Source: Chloroflexota bacterium (GTDB lineage Bacteria > Chloroflexota > UBA6077 > CF-72). From it: a stretch of 5,156 bases of DNA. Both the position numbers and the translations under genes were made by a program. How positions within the stretch are numbered: the stretch's first letter is position 1; each line of letters starts with the position of its first letter. The notes beneath the pieces are model-generated. The model saw nothing but the letters and a program-made list of their open reading frames with translations, ran no database searches and was not told where the DNA came from. Positions 1 through 5,156 of this stretch are shown here, in pieces. The stretch spans positions 1 to 5,156 of the forward strand of contig JAFAPL010001063.1 of the NCBI GenBank assembly GCA_019247135.1, written 5' to 3'.

Positions 1-198
1 GGACACCTGCTGGCGACCGGCAGCTATGACGGGACAGCGAAACTGTGGGATCCCAGCAAAGGCACCTGTCTACACACTCTGCGGGCCGAGCGGCGCTATG
101 AGCGACTGGATATCACCCGTCTGGAGGGTATTACCGATGTCCAGCGCGAGCGACTGCTGGCCCTCGGAGCCGTCGAGCACGATACGCCGGACTGCTGA
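1..198 (+). CDS. WD40-repeat protein, C-terminal end (5' partial)
   Basis: Only the last 65 codons are present, in frame 1 from the window edge to TGA at 196-198. Residues 1-17 are the end of a WD40 blade: the pattern LLATGSYDGTAKLWD has the small-residue/Asp turn and the closing Trp-Asp (W16, D17). The strand after it (GTCLHTLR, about 21-28) completes the blade. Residues 33-59 form a non-WD tail (YERLDITRLEGITD, then ALGAVE). From memory, closely similar tails end the large NB-ARC/WD40 regulatory or signalling proteins abundant in Chloroflexota such as Ktedonobacteria. Such proteins usually carry N-terminal helix-turn-helix, TIR or effector-like and NTPase domains, but that part lies outside the window and cannot be checked. 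The role is therefore limited to a beta-propeller protein, probably sensory or scaffold-like. It is separated from the sugar operon by 130 nt and is probably a different transcription unit. The WD40 assignment is firm; the NB-ARC architecture is inference. Confidence 0.85.
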   Translation, partial: GHLLATGSYDGTAKLWDPSKGTCLHTLRAERRYERLDITRLEGITDVQRERLLALGAVEHDTPDC

Positions 199-234
199 AT
201 TGGCACGCCCCGGGCGATTGCCGTTCGTCCTTCC

Positions 235-284
235 GTTCAGGTGACGTTCAGGCGCGGACCGAGGCCGGCCAGGCCAGGTTCAGG
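235..284 (+). repeat. Three direct copies of GTTCAGG in the operon upstream region
   Basis: The 7-mer GTTCAGG occurs exactly at 235-241, 246-252 and 278-284. Start-to-start distances are 11 and 32 bp, close to one and three helical turns, so all three would lie on about the same face of the DNA. The first two copies extend to CGTTCAGG. A further CGTTC lies at 222-226, 12 bp before the first extended copy. Such an array is what an activator or repressor with iterated half-sites would use. The repeat itself is seen in the sequence; regulatory function is inference, and chance is possible because the motif is short. Confidence 0.4.
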
Positions 285-290
285 CTGTGA

Positions 291-309
291 GCGTCACGAT
301 CGTGCACGC
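291..309 (+). promoter_or_regulatory. Candidate operator: CACGATCGTG palindrome
   Basis: CACGATCGTG at 295-304 is a perfect 10-bp inverted repeat. Its flanks, GCGT at 291-294 and ACGC at 306-309, are also complementary if one extra base (C305) is looped out on the right side. The site ends 10 nt before the Shine-Dalgarno of the binding-protein gene, a usual place for a repressor to block an operon promoter or leader. Carbohydrate operons of this kind are often controlled by LacI- or GntR-family regulators. No regulator gene is in the window, so none can be assigned. Size and position support a binding site but do not prove it. Confidence 0.35.
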
Positions 310-314
310 AAATC

Positions 315-321
315 GAGGAGG
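315..321 (+). promoter_or_regulatory. Ribosome binding site of the sugar-binding lipoprotein gene
   Basis: GAGGAGG lies 7 nt before the ATG at 329, a near-consensus Shine-Dalgarno at ideal spacing. It decides the start: the in-frame GTG at 287 has no comparable motif and would put 14 non-signal-like residues in front of the twin-arginine signal. It is the strongest ribosome binding site in the operon, consistent with the binding protein being made in excess over the permeases. Confidence 0.85.
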
Positions 322-328
322 ATCGGCC

Positions 329-1786
329 ATGCCGTCGGAGGATGTAAGCCACCAGCATTCGCGGCGTGTGTTCATGCGCTTTGCCTTCGCCGCGGCGAGC
401 GGTGCGATTGCCACGAGTCTTCTGTCGGCATGCGCGCCAGCGCCCGCGCCAGGGGCAGGCGCGGCGCCGACAACGTCCACCGGTGCGAATCCCACCGCCG
501 CGCCGACCCCACCAGCCGTCGCGCCTACGCCGACGCTCGCGACGGCATCAATCGCCGAGCCGACGGCGACACCCTATCCGGTGGCGAACTTCGGCTCGAA
601 TTCAGCAAAAACTTCCATTCGTTACTGGACGATTCTCGGCAGCGTCGATGGGATCGTGATGAACGACCTGGTGCGCAAATTCGCCGAAGCCAATCCGGAC
701 ATCCGCGTGGAATCGTTGCAAGGGGTGACCGATTTCATCCCCAAGATGGAGGCGGCCGCCATCAGCGGCACTGCGCCAGACGTAGCCATTGTGCGGCATA
801 CGTACGTGGCCGCGTTCGCCAGTAAGAACGTCCTGACGCCGCTTACCCCCGATGAGCTCAACCAGGTTGGTATCAAGCAGGAAGACTTCGACCAAACCGT
901 CTGGAAATTCACGCAGTATCAAGACCAGCAATACACGGTGCCGCTCGACATTCACCTGATGGCGCTGGTCTACAACAAGGCCCTGCTGAGCCAGGCTGGT
1001 TTCTCCAAACCGCCCGCGACTCTGGACGACTGGATGGATGTGATCCAGAAGACGACCAAGGGCGACACATTGGGTTACCAGACCTTCGCGATCGGAAATG
1101 GCGCGCAGGAGTTCATGACCTGGTACTGGTACGGGATCGTCCGCCAGTTCGGAGTGGAGATGCTCACACCGGACGCATCGAAGGCGGCCTTCAATACGCC
1201 TGAGGGCATCGCCGCGGTCAAGTGGATGCACGACGCGCAGCAGACGGGCAATCCGAAGAGTGTCCCCGCGGGGGATCTGCAGCGTACTGGCAAGGTCTCA
1301 GGTTGGCCGGACGGGCCGTGGATCAGCACGCTCTATTTCGACAAGACCAAGGCGGAAGCCGCGGCAGATATCGATGTCGCTCCGCTTCCGCAGCACGATC
1401 CGGCGCACCCGGCCACGTGGGCGCAAAGCCATCAGTTCGCGCTACCGCGTCAGAAGAATCCGGATCCTGCGCGCCGTGAAGCAACCCTGCGCTTCGTGAA
1501 ATGGATGGGCGAACACAGCATCGACTGGGCCAAGGCCGGACAGGTTCCGGCGCGCAACTCCGCGCGGGAGGAGACGCTGAACAGCGACAACCTGGTTCTC
1601 CAGAAGCTGAAAACCTGGGCGTCGGAGATACCCTACGGTGCCTTCATGCCCACGTCGCCGAAGCTGCTGGAAGTCATGCCGCGCATCGCCGCCAACGTCG
1701 AGGGCGCGCTGCTCAACCAGTGGAGTGTGGAAGACGCCTTGAAGAGAGCCGAGGACGAGGTGAACCAGATTCTGGCCCAGGCTTGA
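329..1786 (+). CDS. ABC transporter sugar-binding lipoprotein (family 1 solute-binding protein)
   Basis: This 485-residue protein is the extracellular sugar-binding component of a CUT1-type ABC importer. The N-terminus has a twin-arginine motif SRRVFMR (11-17), a hydrophobic stretch (about 18-33) and a lipobox LLSAC with Cys35 as the predicted lipidated residue, so it should be folded before Tat export and then anchored by lipid. Residues 36 to about 90 are a Pro/Ala/Thr-rich low-complexity spacer. The binding fold follows from about 95 (RYWTILGS, then an FAEANPDIRVE segment). Family-typical landmarks include PLDIHLMALVYNKALLSQAG near 205-224 and GWPDGPW at 325-331, and the chain ends in the usual helix. 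Length fits the family after allowing for the linker. It is the first gene of the operon, followed by both permeases and a GH51 arabinofuranosidase, which suggests an arabinose-containing oligosaccharide as ligand. Family assignment is firm; substrate is inferred from context. ATG 329 is preferred over GTG 287 because of the Shine-Dalgarno at 315-321. Confidence 0.95.
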   Translation: MPSEDVSHQHSRRVFMRFAFAAASGAIATSLLSACAPAPAPGAGAAPTTSTGANPTAAPTPPAVAPTPTLATASIAEPTATPYPVANFGSNSAKTSIRYWTILGSVDGIVMNDLVRKFAEANPDIRVESLQGVTDFIPKMEAAAISGTAPDVAIVRHTYVAAFASKNVLTPLTPDELNQVGIKQEDFDQTVWKFTQYQDQQYTVPLDIHLMALVYNKALLSQAGFSKPPATLDDWMDVIQKTTKGDTLGYQTFAIGNGAQEFMTWYWYGIVRQFGVEMLTPDASKAAFNTPEGIAAVKWMHDAQQTGNPKSVPAGDLQRTGKVSGWPDGPWISTLYFDKTKAEAAADIDVAPLPQHDPAHPATWAQSHQFALPRQKNPDPARREATLRFVKWMGEHSIDWAKAGQVPARNSAREETLNSDNLVLQKLKTWASEIPYGAFMPTSPKLLEVMPRIAANVEGALLNQWSVEDALKRAEDEVNQILAQA

Positions 1787-1788
1787 CA

Positions 1789-1799
1789 CGAGCCGCTCG
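1789..1799 (+). other. Small palindrome after the binding-protein stop codon
   Basis: CGAGCCGCTCG begins 2 nt after the TGA at 1784-1786. It is an interrupted inverted repeat that could fold as a 4-bp stem with a 3-nt loop. Hairpins between binding-protein and permease genes are known to stabilise the upstream message in some sugar operons (malE-malF of E. coli). This one is very short and has no T-run, so it is neither a convincing terminator nor a proven processing site. Confidence 0.2.
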
Positions 1800-1830
1800 G
1801 CAGCTGGCACGCTCCTCGTTCGAAGGTGGG

Positions 1831-2760
1831 GTGCACACCACAACGGCATTCCGCTCGTCGGCGGCGACTGGGCGCTCCATGATGCTGTGGGGCGAGCACA
1901 GCGTCCTGTACGGCCTGCTGTACCTGGCCCCCTTTCTTTCGGTCTTCCTCGTTTTCCACGTCTACCCGATTTTTTACGGGTTGTACGTCAGTCTGACCGC
2001 GTGGGACTTGCTCACGGCACCGCGCTGGGTAGGCCTGAGCAATTACCTCCAACTGACGCACGACGGGCTGTTCCTGACGTCTCTCCGAAACACGGCGTTG
2101 TTCGTGGTGCTGGACGCGCCGCTCGCCATCCTGGTGCCCTTCGGTCTGGCGCTCCTCGTCAATGAGCGCATGCCCGGACGCACGATCTTTCGCAGCGCAT
2201 TTGTCACACCGCTCATGATTTCCGCATCCAGCGTGGGTGTGCTCTGGCAATGGATTTACAACCCGACGCTAGGGCTGATCAATTACTACGCGCTGGCGCT
2301 CGGGTTACCCGGCCAGAACTGGCTGTCACAAGCTGGCTGGGCGACGTTTGCCATTGTGATCACCACGATTTGGTGGACTTGCGGCTTCAACCTCATCCTA
2401 TTCCTGGCGGGGCTGCAGAACATTCCCGAGCACCTGTACGACGCGGCAAAGGTCGATGGCGCCGGCACGTGGAAGCTGTTCCGCCATATCACCCTGCCCG
2501 GGCTGCGTCCGACGATGTTGTTCGTGACAGTCACGACCGTTATCGGCGCGTGCCGCGTGTTTGTGCAGGTACTCGTGATGACCAACAACTCAGGGGGTCC
2601 GTTCGATTCGACGCGCACTGTCGTCATGCACCTGTATCAGACAGGGTTTCAGTTTTTTCGCATGGGCGGCGCCGCGGCCATCGCGTGGGTGCTGTTCTTG
2701 ATCGTCCTCATCTTCACCATCATCCAGTTCAGATTGCAAGCTGGCTCCGCCGATGCGTAG
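1831..2760 (+). CDS. Sugar ABC transporter permease, MalF/UgpA-like
   Basis: First integral-membrane subunit of the importer, 309 residues from GTG 1831. Six hydrophobic segments are visible at about 26-48, 87-110, 120-142, 172-194, 225-245 and 283-303. The ABC-permease EAA loop that contacts the ATPase is clear at 200-223, with the core YDAAKVDGAG (203-212) and ending ITLP. The WVGLSNY phrase (66-72) after the first membrane segment is typical of MalF/UgpA-type proteins. The start is uncertain. GTG 1831 has GAAGG four bases upstream and supplies two arginines before the first membrane segment. ATG 1879 or 1882 would give 293 or 292 residues, also a normal length, but has no visible Shine-Dalgarno. 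The frame is open further upstream, but that region lies inside the binding-protein gene and is a shadow. The gene follows the binding-protein gene by 44 nt and its end overlaps the next permease by 8 nt. Function in sugar import is firm; the substrate, probably an arabinoside, is inferred. Confidence 0.93.
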   Translation: MHTTTAFRSSAATGRSMMLWGEHSVLYGLLYLAPFLSVFLVFHVYPIFYGLYVSLTAWDLLTAPRWVGLSNYLQLTHDGLFLTSLRNTALFVVLDAPLAILVPFGLALLVNERMPGRTIFRSAFVTPLMISASSVGVLWQWIYNPTLGLINYYALALGLPGQNWLSQAGWATFAIVITTIWWTCGFNLILFLAGLQNIPEHLYDAAKVDGAGTWKLFRHITLPGLRPTMLFVTVTTVIGACRVFVQVLVMTNNSGGPFDSTRTVVMHLYQTGFQFFRMGGAAAIAWVLFLIVLIFTIIQFRLQAGSADA

Positions 2761-3607
2761 CCGCGTCATCCGACCAACCCTGCACCTCGCGCCGCGATTT
2801 ATCGTCACGTTCCTTCTCGCTCTGATCTGGGCGTTGCCGATGGCCTGGATGCTTGTCACGTCCATCAAACCCGAGTCGCAGATCGTGACATTGCCCATCC
2901 GTTGGTTGCCCGACCGTCTGACCGACCTGACGTTGCAGAACTACATCAACGTACTGGCCATCCCGCGGGGTGTGGACTTGATCCGCTCGTTCATGAACAG
3001 TCTCGTCGTCGCCCTGGTCGGAACAGCGGGCGTGGTGGCGGTGGATACACTGGCAGCCTACGCACTGTCGCGGCTCCGTTTTCCCGGGCGCGACATCCTG
3101 TTCTATGCCATCGTCGCGTCGCTCATCGTTCCACCGGAGATAGTGCTCATTCCAAATTACATCACGGTGTGGAGGCTGGACTGGCTCAACACCTTGCTGC
3201 CGCTGATTGTTCCACCCGTTGGCAGCGGATTCGGTGTGTTCCTGCTGCGCCAGTTCTTCCTCAGCATCCCGACAGAATTGGAGGACGCGGCGCGCATCGA
3301 TGGCTGCGGCCGCTTGCGTATCCTGTGGTCTGTGATCTTGCCGTTGTCGAGCGGCGCAATCGCCACCCTGGCGATTTTTACGTTCCTGTATTACTGGAAT
3401 GACTTCACCTGGCCATACATCACGATCAACGCCGCGGATGTGATGACATTGCCCGTCGCCCTCATTCAGTTCCGCGGCGACTATTACAGTGAATACGGGC
3501 AGCTCATGGCCGGCACGCTGCTCACCGCGCTGCCGACAATCGTCGTGTTTCTACTGGCGCAACGACTGATCATCCGGTCCATTACGCTCACAGGACTGAA
3601 AGGCTGA
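2753..3607 (+). CDS. Sugar ABC transporter permease, MalG/UgpE-like
   Basis: Second membrane subunit, 284 residues, which pairs with the preceding permease to form the translocation channel. Hydrophobic segments lie at about 14-36, 82-107, 115-135, 146-165, 196-218 and 253-275. The EAA loop is at 175-197, with the core LEDAARIDGCG and ending VILP; the Cys at 185 stands where Ala is usual. Other MalG-type marks are SRLRFPGR (106-113), the WNDF motif (215-218) and the C-terminal GLKG, matching the usual GAVKG-like end. The start ATG lies inside the last codons of the upstream permease gene, an 8-nt overlap, and there is no strong Shine-Dalgarno, so translational coupling is likely and would favour equal production of the two subunits. 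No nucleotide-binding subunit follows, so the pair must use an ATPase encoded elsewhere. Identity is firm; substrate is inferred from the adjoining GH51 gene. Confidence 0.95.
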   Translation: MRSRVIRPTLHLAPRFIVTFLLALIWALPMAWMLVTSIKPESQIVTLPIRWLPDRLTDLTLQNYINVLAIPRGVDLIRSFMNSLVVALVGTAGVVAVDTLAAYALSRLRFPGRDILFYAIVASLIVPPEIVLIPNYITVWRLDWLNTLLPLIVPPVGSGFGVFLLRQFFLSIPTELEDAARIDGCGRLRILWSVILPLSSGAIATLAIFTFLYYWNDFTWPYITINAADVMTLPVALIQFRGDYYSEYGQLMAGTLLTALPTIVVFLLAQRLIIRSITLTGLKG

Positions 3608-5100
3608 TGCCACAATCGCGCATTCTGGTCCGCAACGACTCCCCAATTGGCAGGATCAGTCCGCGTCTGTATGGGCAGTTCGCCGAGCACCTTGGACGCT
3701 GCTGTTACGGCGGATTGTGGGTCGGCACCGGATGCGAGACCGTAGCACAGCGAGATGGCTTTCGGGTGGACGTGTCGCAGGCGCTCCAAGCCTTGCCGGT
3801 GCCACTGTTGCGCTGGCCAGGCGGGTGTTACGCGGACCACTATCACTGGCGCGACGGCATTGGTCCGCCTGACCAGCGACCACGCCGGCTGGGCATTTCG
3901 TGCGGACTTGGGGTCGAAGATGACAACACTCTGGGGACACACGAGTTCCTCCAGTACTGCGCTCAGCTCGGTGCGGAGCCGTACCTGGTTGGCAACCTCG
4001 GCAGCGGAACTCCACAGGAGCTGGCCGACTGGCTGGAGTACTGCAATAGCGCCCTGGATACTGAGCTGACGCGTCTGCGACGCGCCAACCGCGTCGAACG
4101 ACCATTCGGCGTCACGTTGTGGGGAGTCGGGAACGAAAGTTGGGGGTGTGGCGGCAACTTCGACGCGGTTGGCTATGCGCGCGAATACAGCCGCTTTGCG
4201 ACCATCCTCCGTCATGTGGATTCGGCAGCGGAACTGGTCGCGTGTGGTCACGACGATGTGTGGAACGCGCAGCTCCTGGACAGGCTTGGCGAGCGCCTCA
4301 GCCTCGTCGACCACCTCTCGATTCATCGCTACTGGACTAACGGTGGCCCCGAAACGGCCTTCGACGAGGAGCAGTATTATGCGTTGCTGGCTGAAGCCGA
4401 AGCGACGGAGGCGTTCGTCCGCCGCACCGCGGACATCATCTGGGCGGCGGTTGGTTCGACCCGCAAGATCGGTATCGCGCTCGACGAATGGGGCGTATGG
4501 CATCCGGAGGCGCGAGCGTGGGGACCGCGGGGTGGACAGGAGCCACGCTCACCGGTCACGTACGAACAGGCGGCCACGCTGCGCGATGCTCTAGCGGCGG
4601 CGATCGCGCTGGAAGGCTTCCACCGACAGTGCGCGGTGCTCAGCCTGGCGAGTCTGGCCCAGTCCGTGAACGTGCTGCACGCAGTGGTTATGACCGATGG
4701 CGTGCGCATGTGGCGGACCCCAACCTACTGGACCTTACACCTACACCGCCCACATCTTGGCGCCACGGCGCTGGCGGTCGAGGTTGGCGCCGCCGACACG
4801 CTCCCTGGCGGCATCCCCTCTGTCAGCGCGACTGCCTCGCGCAATCCGAGCGGATTGACAGTCACGCTGATCAACCGCCACCTGGAATTGGATGCGGAGG
4901 TGTATGTGGATAGCGGTCGCCGCGAGCTGCAGCACGCCAGCGCGCAATTGCTCACGGCGACTTCGGCGGGCGCAAGCAACTCAGCAGCGGACCCGGACCG
5001 CGTCGCGCCCGTTGACGCTAAGGTGCATCCTGACGAGCGAGGCTGCTGGCGCGTGGACCTGCCGCGGCACTCGCTGGCGACGCTCACGCTGGCCGTGTGA
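3607..5100 (+). CDS. Alpha-L-arabinofuranosidase, glycoside hydrolase family 51
   Basis: This 497-residue enzyme should hydrolyse terminal alpha-L-arabinofuranosyl residues from imported oligosaccharides, releasing L-arabinose with retention of configuration. GH51 marks are the N-terminal SPRLYGQFAEHLGRCCYGG (18-36), LRWPGGCYADHYHWRDGIGP (68-87), THEFLQYC (111-118), GVGNESWGCGG with acid/base Glu177 (173-183), SIHRYW (238-243), LDEWGVW with nucleophile Glu294 (292-298) and AQSVNVLHAVVMTDG (351-365). A (beta/alpha)8 barrel in the central part and a C-terminal beta-sandwich extending to the end are expected for the family. Length is normal (about 490-510). There is no signal peptide and eleven cysteines are present, both pointing to the cytoplasm. 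The Cys at 74 and GCGG after the acid/base Glu place it in a GH51 branch distinct from the classic RYPGGN enzymes. Ser178 replaces the Asn I remember as usual there. The start ATG overlaps the permease stop by one base (TGATG), with GAAAGG 3 nt upstream, so it is translationally coupled. Family is firm; exact linkage preference is unknown, and some GH51 members act on xylan or glucan. Confidence 0.93.
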   Translation: MPQSRILVRNDSPIGRISPRLYGQFAEHLGRCCYGGLWVGTGCETVAQRDGFRVDVSQALQALPVPLLRWPGGCYADHYHWRDGIGPPDQRPRRLGISCGLGVEDDNTLGTHEFLQYCAQLGAEPYLVGNLGSGTPQELADWLEYCNSALDTELTRLRRANRVERPFGVTLWGVGNESWGCGGNFDAVGYAREYSRFATILRHVDSAAELVACGHDDVWNAQLLDRLGERLSLVDHLSIHRYWTNGGPETAFDEEQYYALLAEAEATEAFVRRTADIIWAAVGSTRKIGIALDEWGVWHPEARAWGPRGGQEPRSPVTYEQAATLRDALAAAIALEGFHRQCAVLSLASLAQSVNVLHAVVMTDGVRMWRTPTYWTLHLHRPHLGATALAVEVGAADTLPGGIPSVSATASRNPSGLTVTLINRHLELDAEVYVDSGRRELQHASAQLLTATSAGASNSAADPDRVAPVDAKVHPDERGCWRVDLPRHSLATLTLAV

Positions 5101-5156
5101 CCCCGACCAGCGGAGAGTCCTGTCCGTGACCGGCGGCTGACCCATCACCATTTCGG
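5101..5156. other. Short 3' non-coding tail
   Basis: These 56 nt follow the GH51 stop codon up to the window edge. GCTGG at 5088-5092 and CCAGC at 5107-5111 could pair, but the stem is only 5 bp with a 14-nt loop and no T-run follows, so no terminator is called. No start codon with a credible ribosome binding site is seen. A convergent gene on the minus strand could begin to the right of the window, but too little is present to tell. Confidence 0.4.

Larger units (their letters stand above)
199..328 (+). promoter_or_regulatory. Intergenic control region upstream of the sugar-uptake operon
   Basis: These 130 nt separate the WD40 gene from the binding-protein gene and should hold the operon promoter. 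No convincing -35/-10 pair is visible. TTGGCA at 200-205 resembles a -35 box, but the expected -10 position about 17 nt later (GTTCGT) is a poor match. No T-tailed hairpin that would terminate the upstream gene was found; GGCA at 202-205 and TGCC at 219-222 can pair only weakly across a 13-nt loop. What stands out are the GTTCAGG repeats, the CACGATCGTG palindrome and the strong ribosome binding site, listed separately. The assignment as a control region rests on position and on these motifs. Confidence 0.5.

Noticed and set aside
203..222. Possible terminator hairpin after the WD40 gene around CGCCCCGGGCG
   Set aside because: The inner palindrome leaves no room for a loop, the outer stem is only 4 bp, and no T-run follows.
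287..328. GTG 287 as the start of the binding protein
   Set aside because: It would add 14 residues before the twin-arginine signal and lacks a proper Shine-Dalgarno, while ATG 329 has GAGGAGG at 7-nt spacing.
241..825. 194-codon plus-strand frame overlapping the binding-protein start
   Set aside because: It is out of frame with the recognised binding protein and its translation is very rich in Arg, His and Cys, a typical GC-rich shadow.
602..1231. 209-codon minus-strand frame within the binding-protein gene
   Set aside because: It is antisense to a recognised solute-binding protein, and its composition looks like a codon shadow (Arg/His/Leu/Val-rich), with no domain seen.
1501..1830. In-frame upstream extension of permease 1 to ATG 1501
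   Set aside because: This part overlaps the coding sequence of the binding protein in another frame, and its Arg/Gly-rich translation matches nothing in permease N-termini.
3484..4503. 339-codon open frame on the minus strand overlapping the permease 2 end and the GH51 gene
   Set aside because: It lies antisense to two well-supported genes with clear family motifs. Long antisense frames are common in GC-rich DNA, and its translation is Arg/Val/Ala-rich with no recognisable motif.
1..5156. Search for CRISPR arrays, tRNA genes, insertion-sequence ends, riboswitches or attachment sites
   Set aside because: No regularly spaced repeats, cloverleaf, transposase motif or terminal inverted repeats were seen; almost all of the window is accounted for by five genes.

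Overview
This GC-rich window (about 60% or more by eye) reads as bacterial chromosome. It holds the 3' end of one gene followed by a compact, co-directional carbohydrate uptake and hydrolysis operon on the + strand. The last 65 codons of the first gene carry a WD40 blade and a C-terminal tail phrase (YERLDIT...GITDVQ...ALGAVE). From memory, this tail is typical of large NB-ARC/WD40 signalling proteins in Chloroflexota such as Ktedonobacteria. Together with the high GC and a lipoprotein with a long Pro/Ala/Thr linker, this suggests Chloroflexota or a similar soil/thermophile lineage. That is inference, not proof.

Layout: 1-198 is the 3' end of the WD40-protein gene. 199-328 is a 130-nt intergenic region with three GTTCAGG direct repeats, a 10-bp perfect palindrome and a strong Shine-Dalgarno, so it is the probable operon control region. 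329-1786 encodes a Tat-type, lipobox-bearing extracellular sugar-binding protein. 1831-2760 and 2753-3607 encode the two permease subunits (MalF-like and MalG-like), overlapping by 8 nt. 3607-5100 encodes a cytoplasmic GH51 alpha-L-arabinofuranosidase whose start overlaps the second permease stop (TGATG). 5101-5156 is a short non-coding tail with nothing assignable.

How the genes work together: the lipoprotein would capture an arabinose-containing oligosaccharide outside the cell. The permease pair would import it, powered by an ATPase that is not encoded here and is presumably a shared MsmK/UgpC-type protein. The cytosolic GH51 enzyme would then release L-arabinose. The substrate is inferred from the linked GH51 gene, because transporter sequences alone do not define it.

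No clearly new system is visible. This is a well-formed but ordinary arabinoside utilisation locus. The points most worth a second look are the helically phased repeats and palindrome upstream of the operon, the missing ATPase, and the divergent active-site signatures of the GH51 enzyme (Cys74, GNES in place of GNEN).
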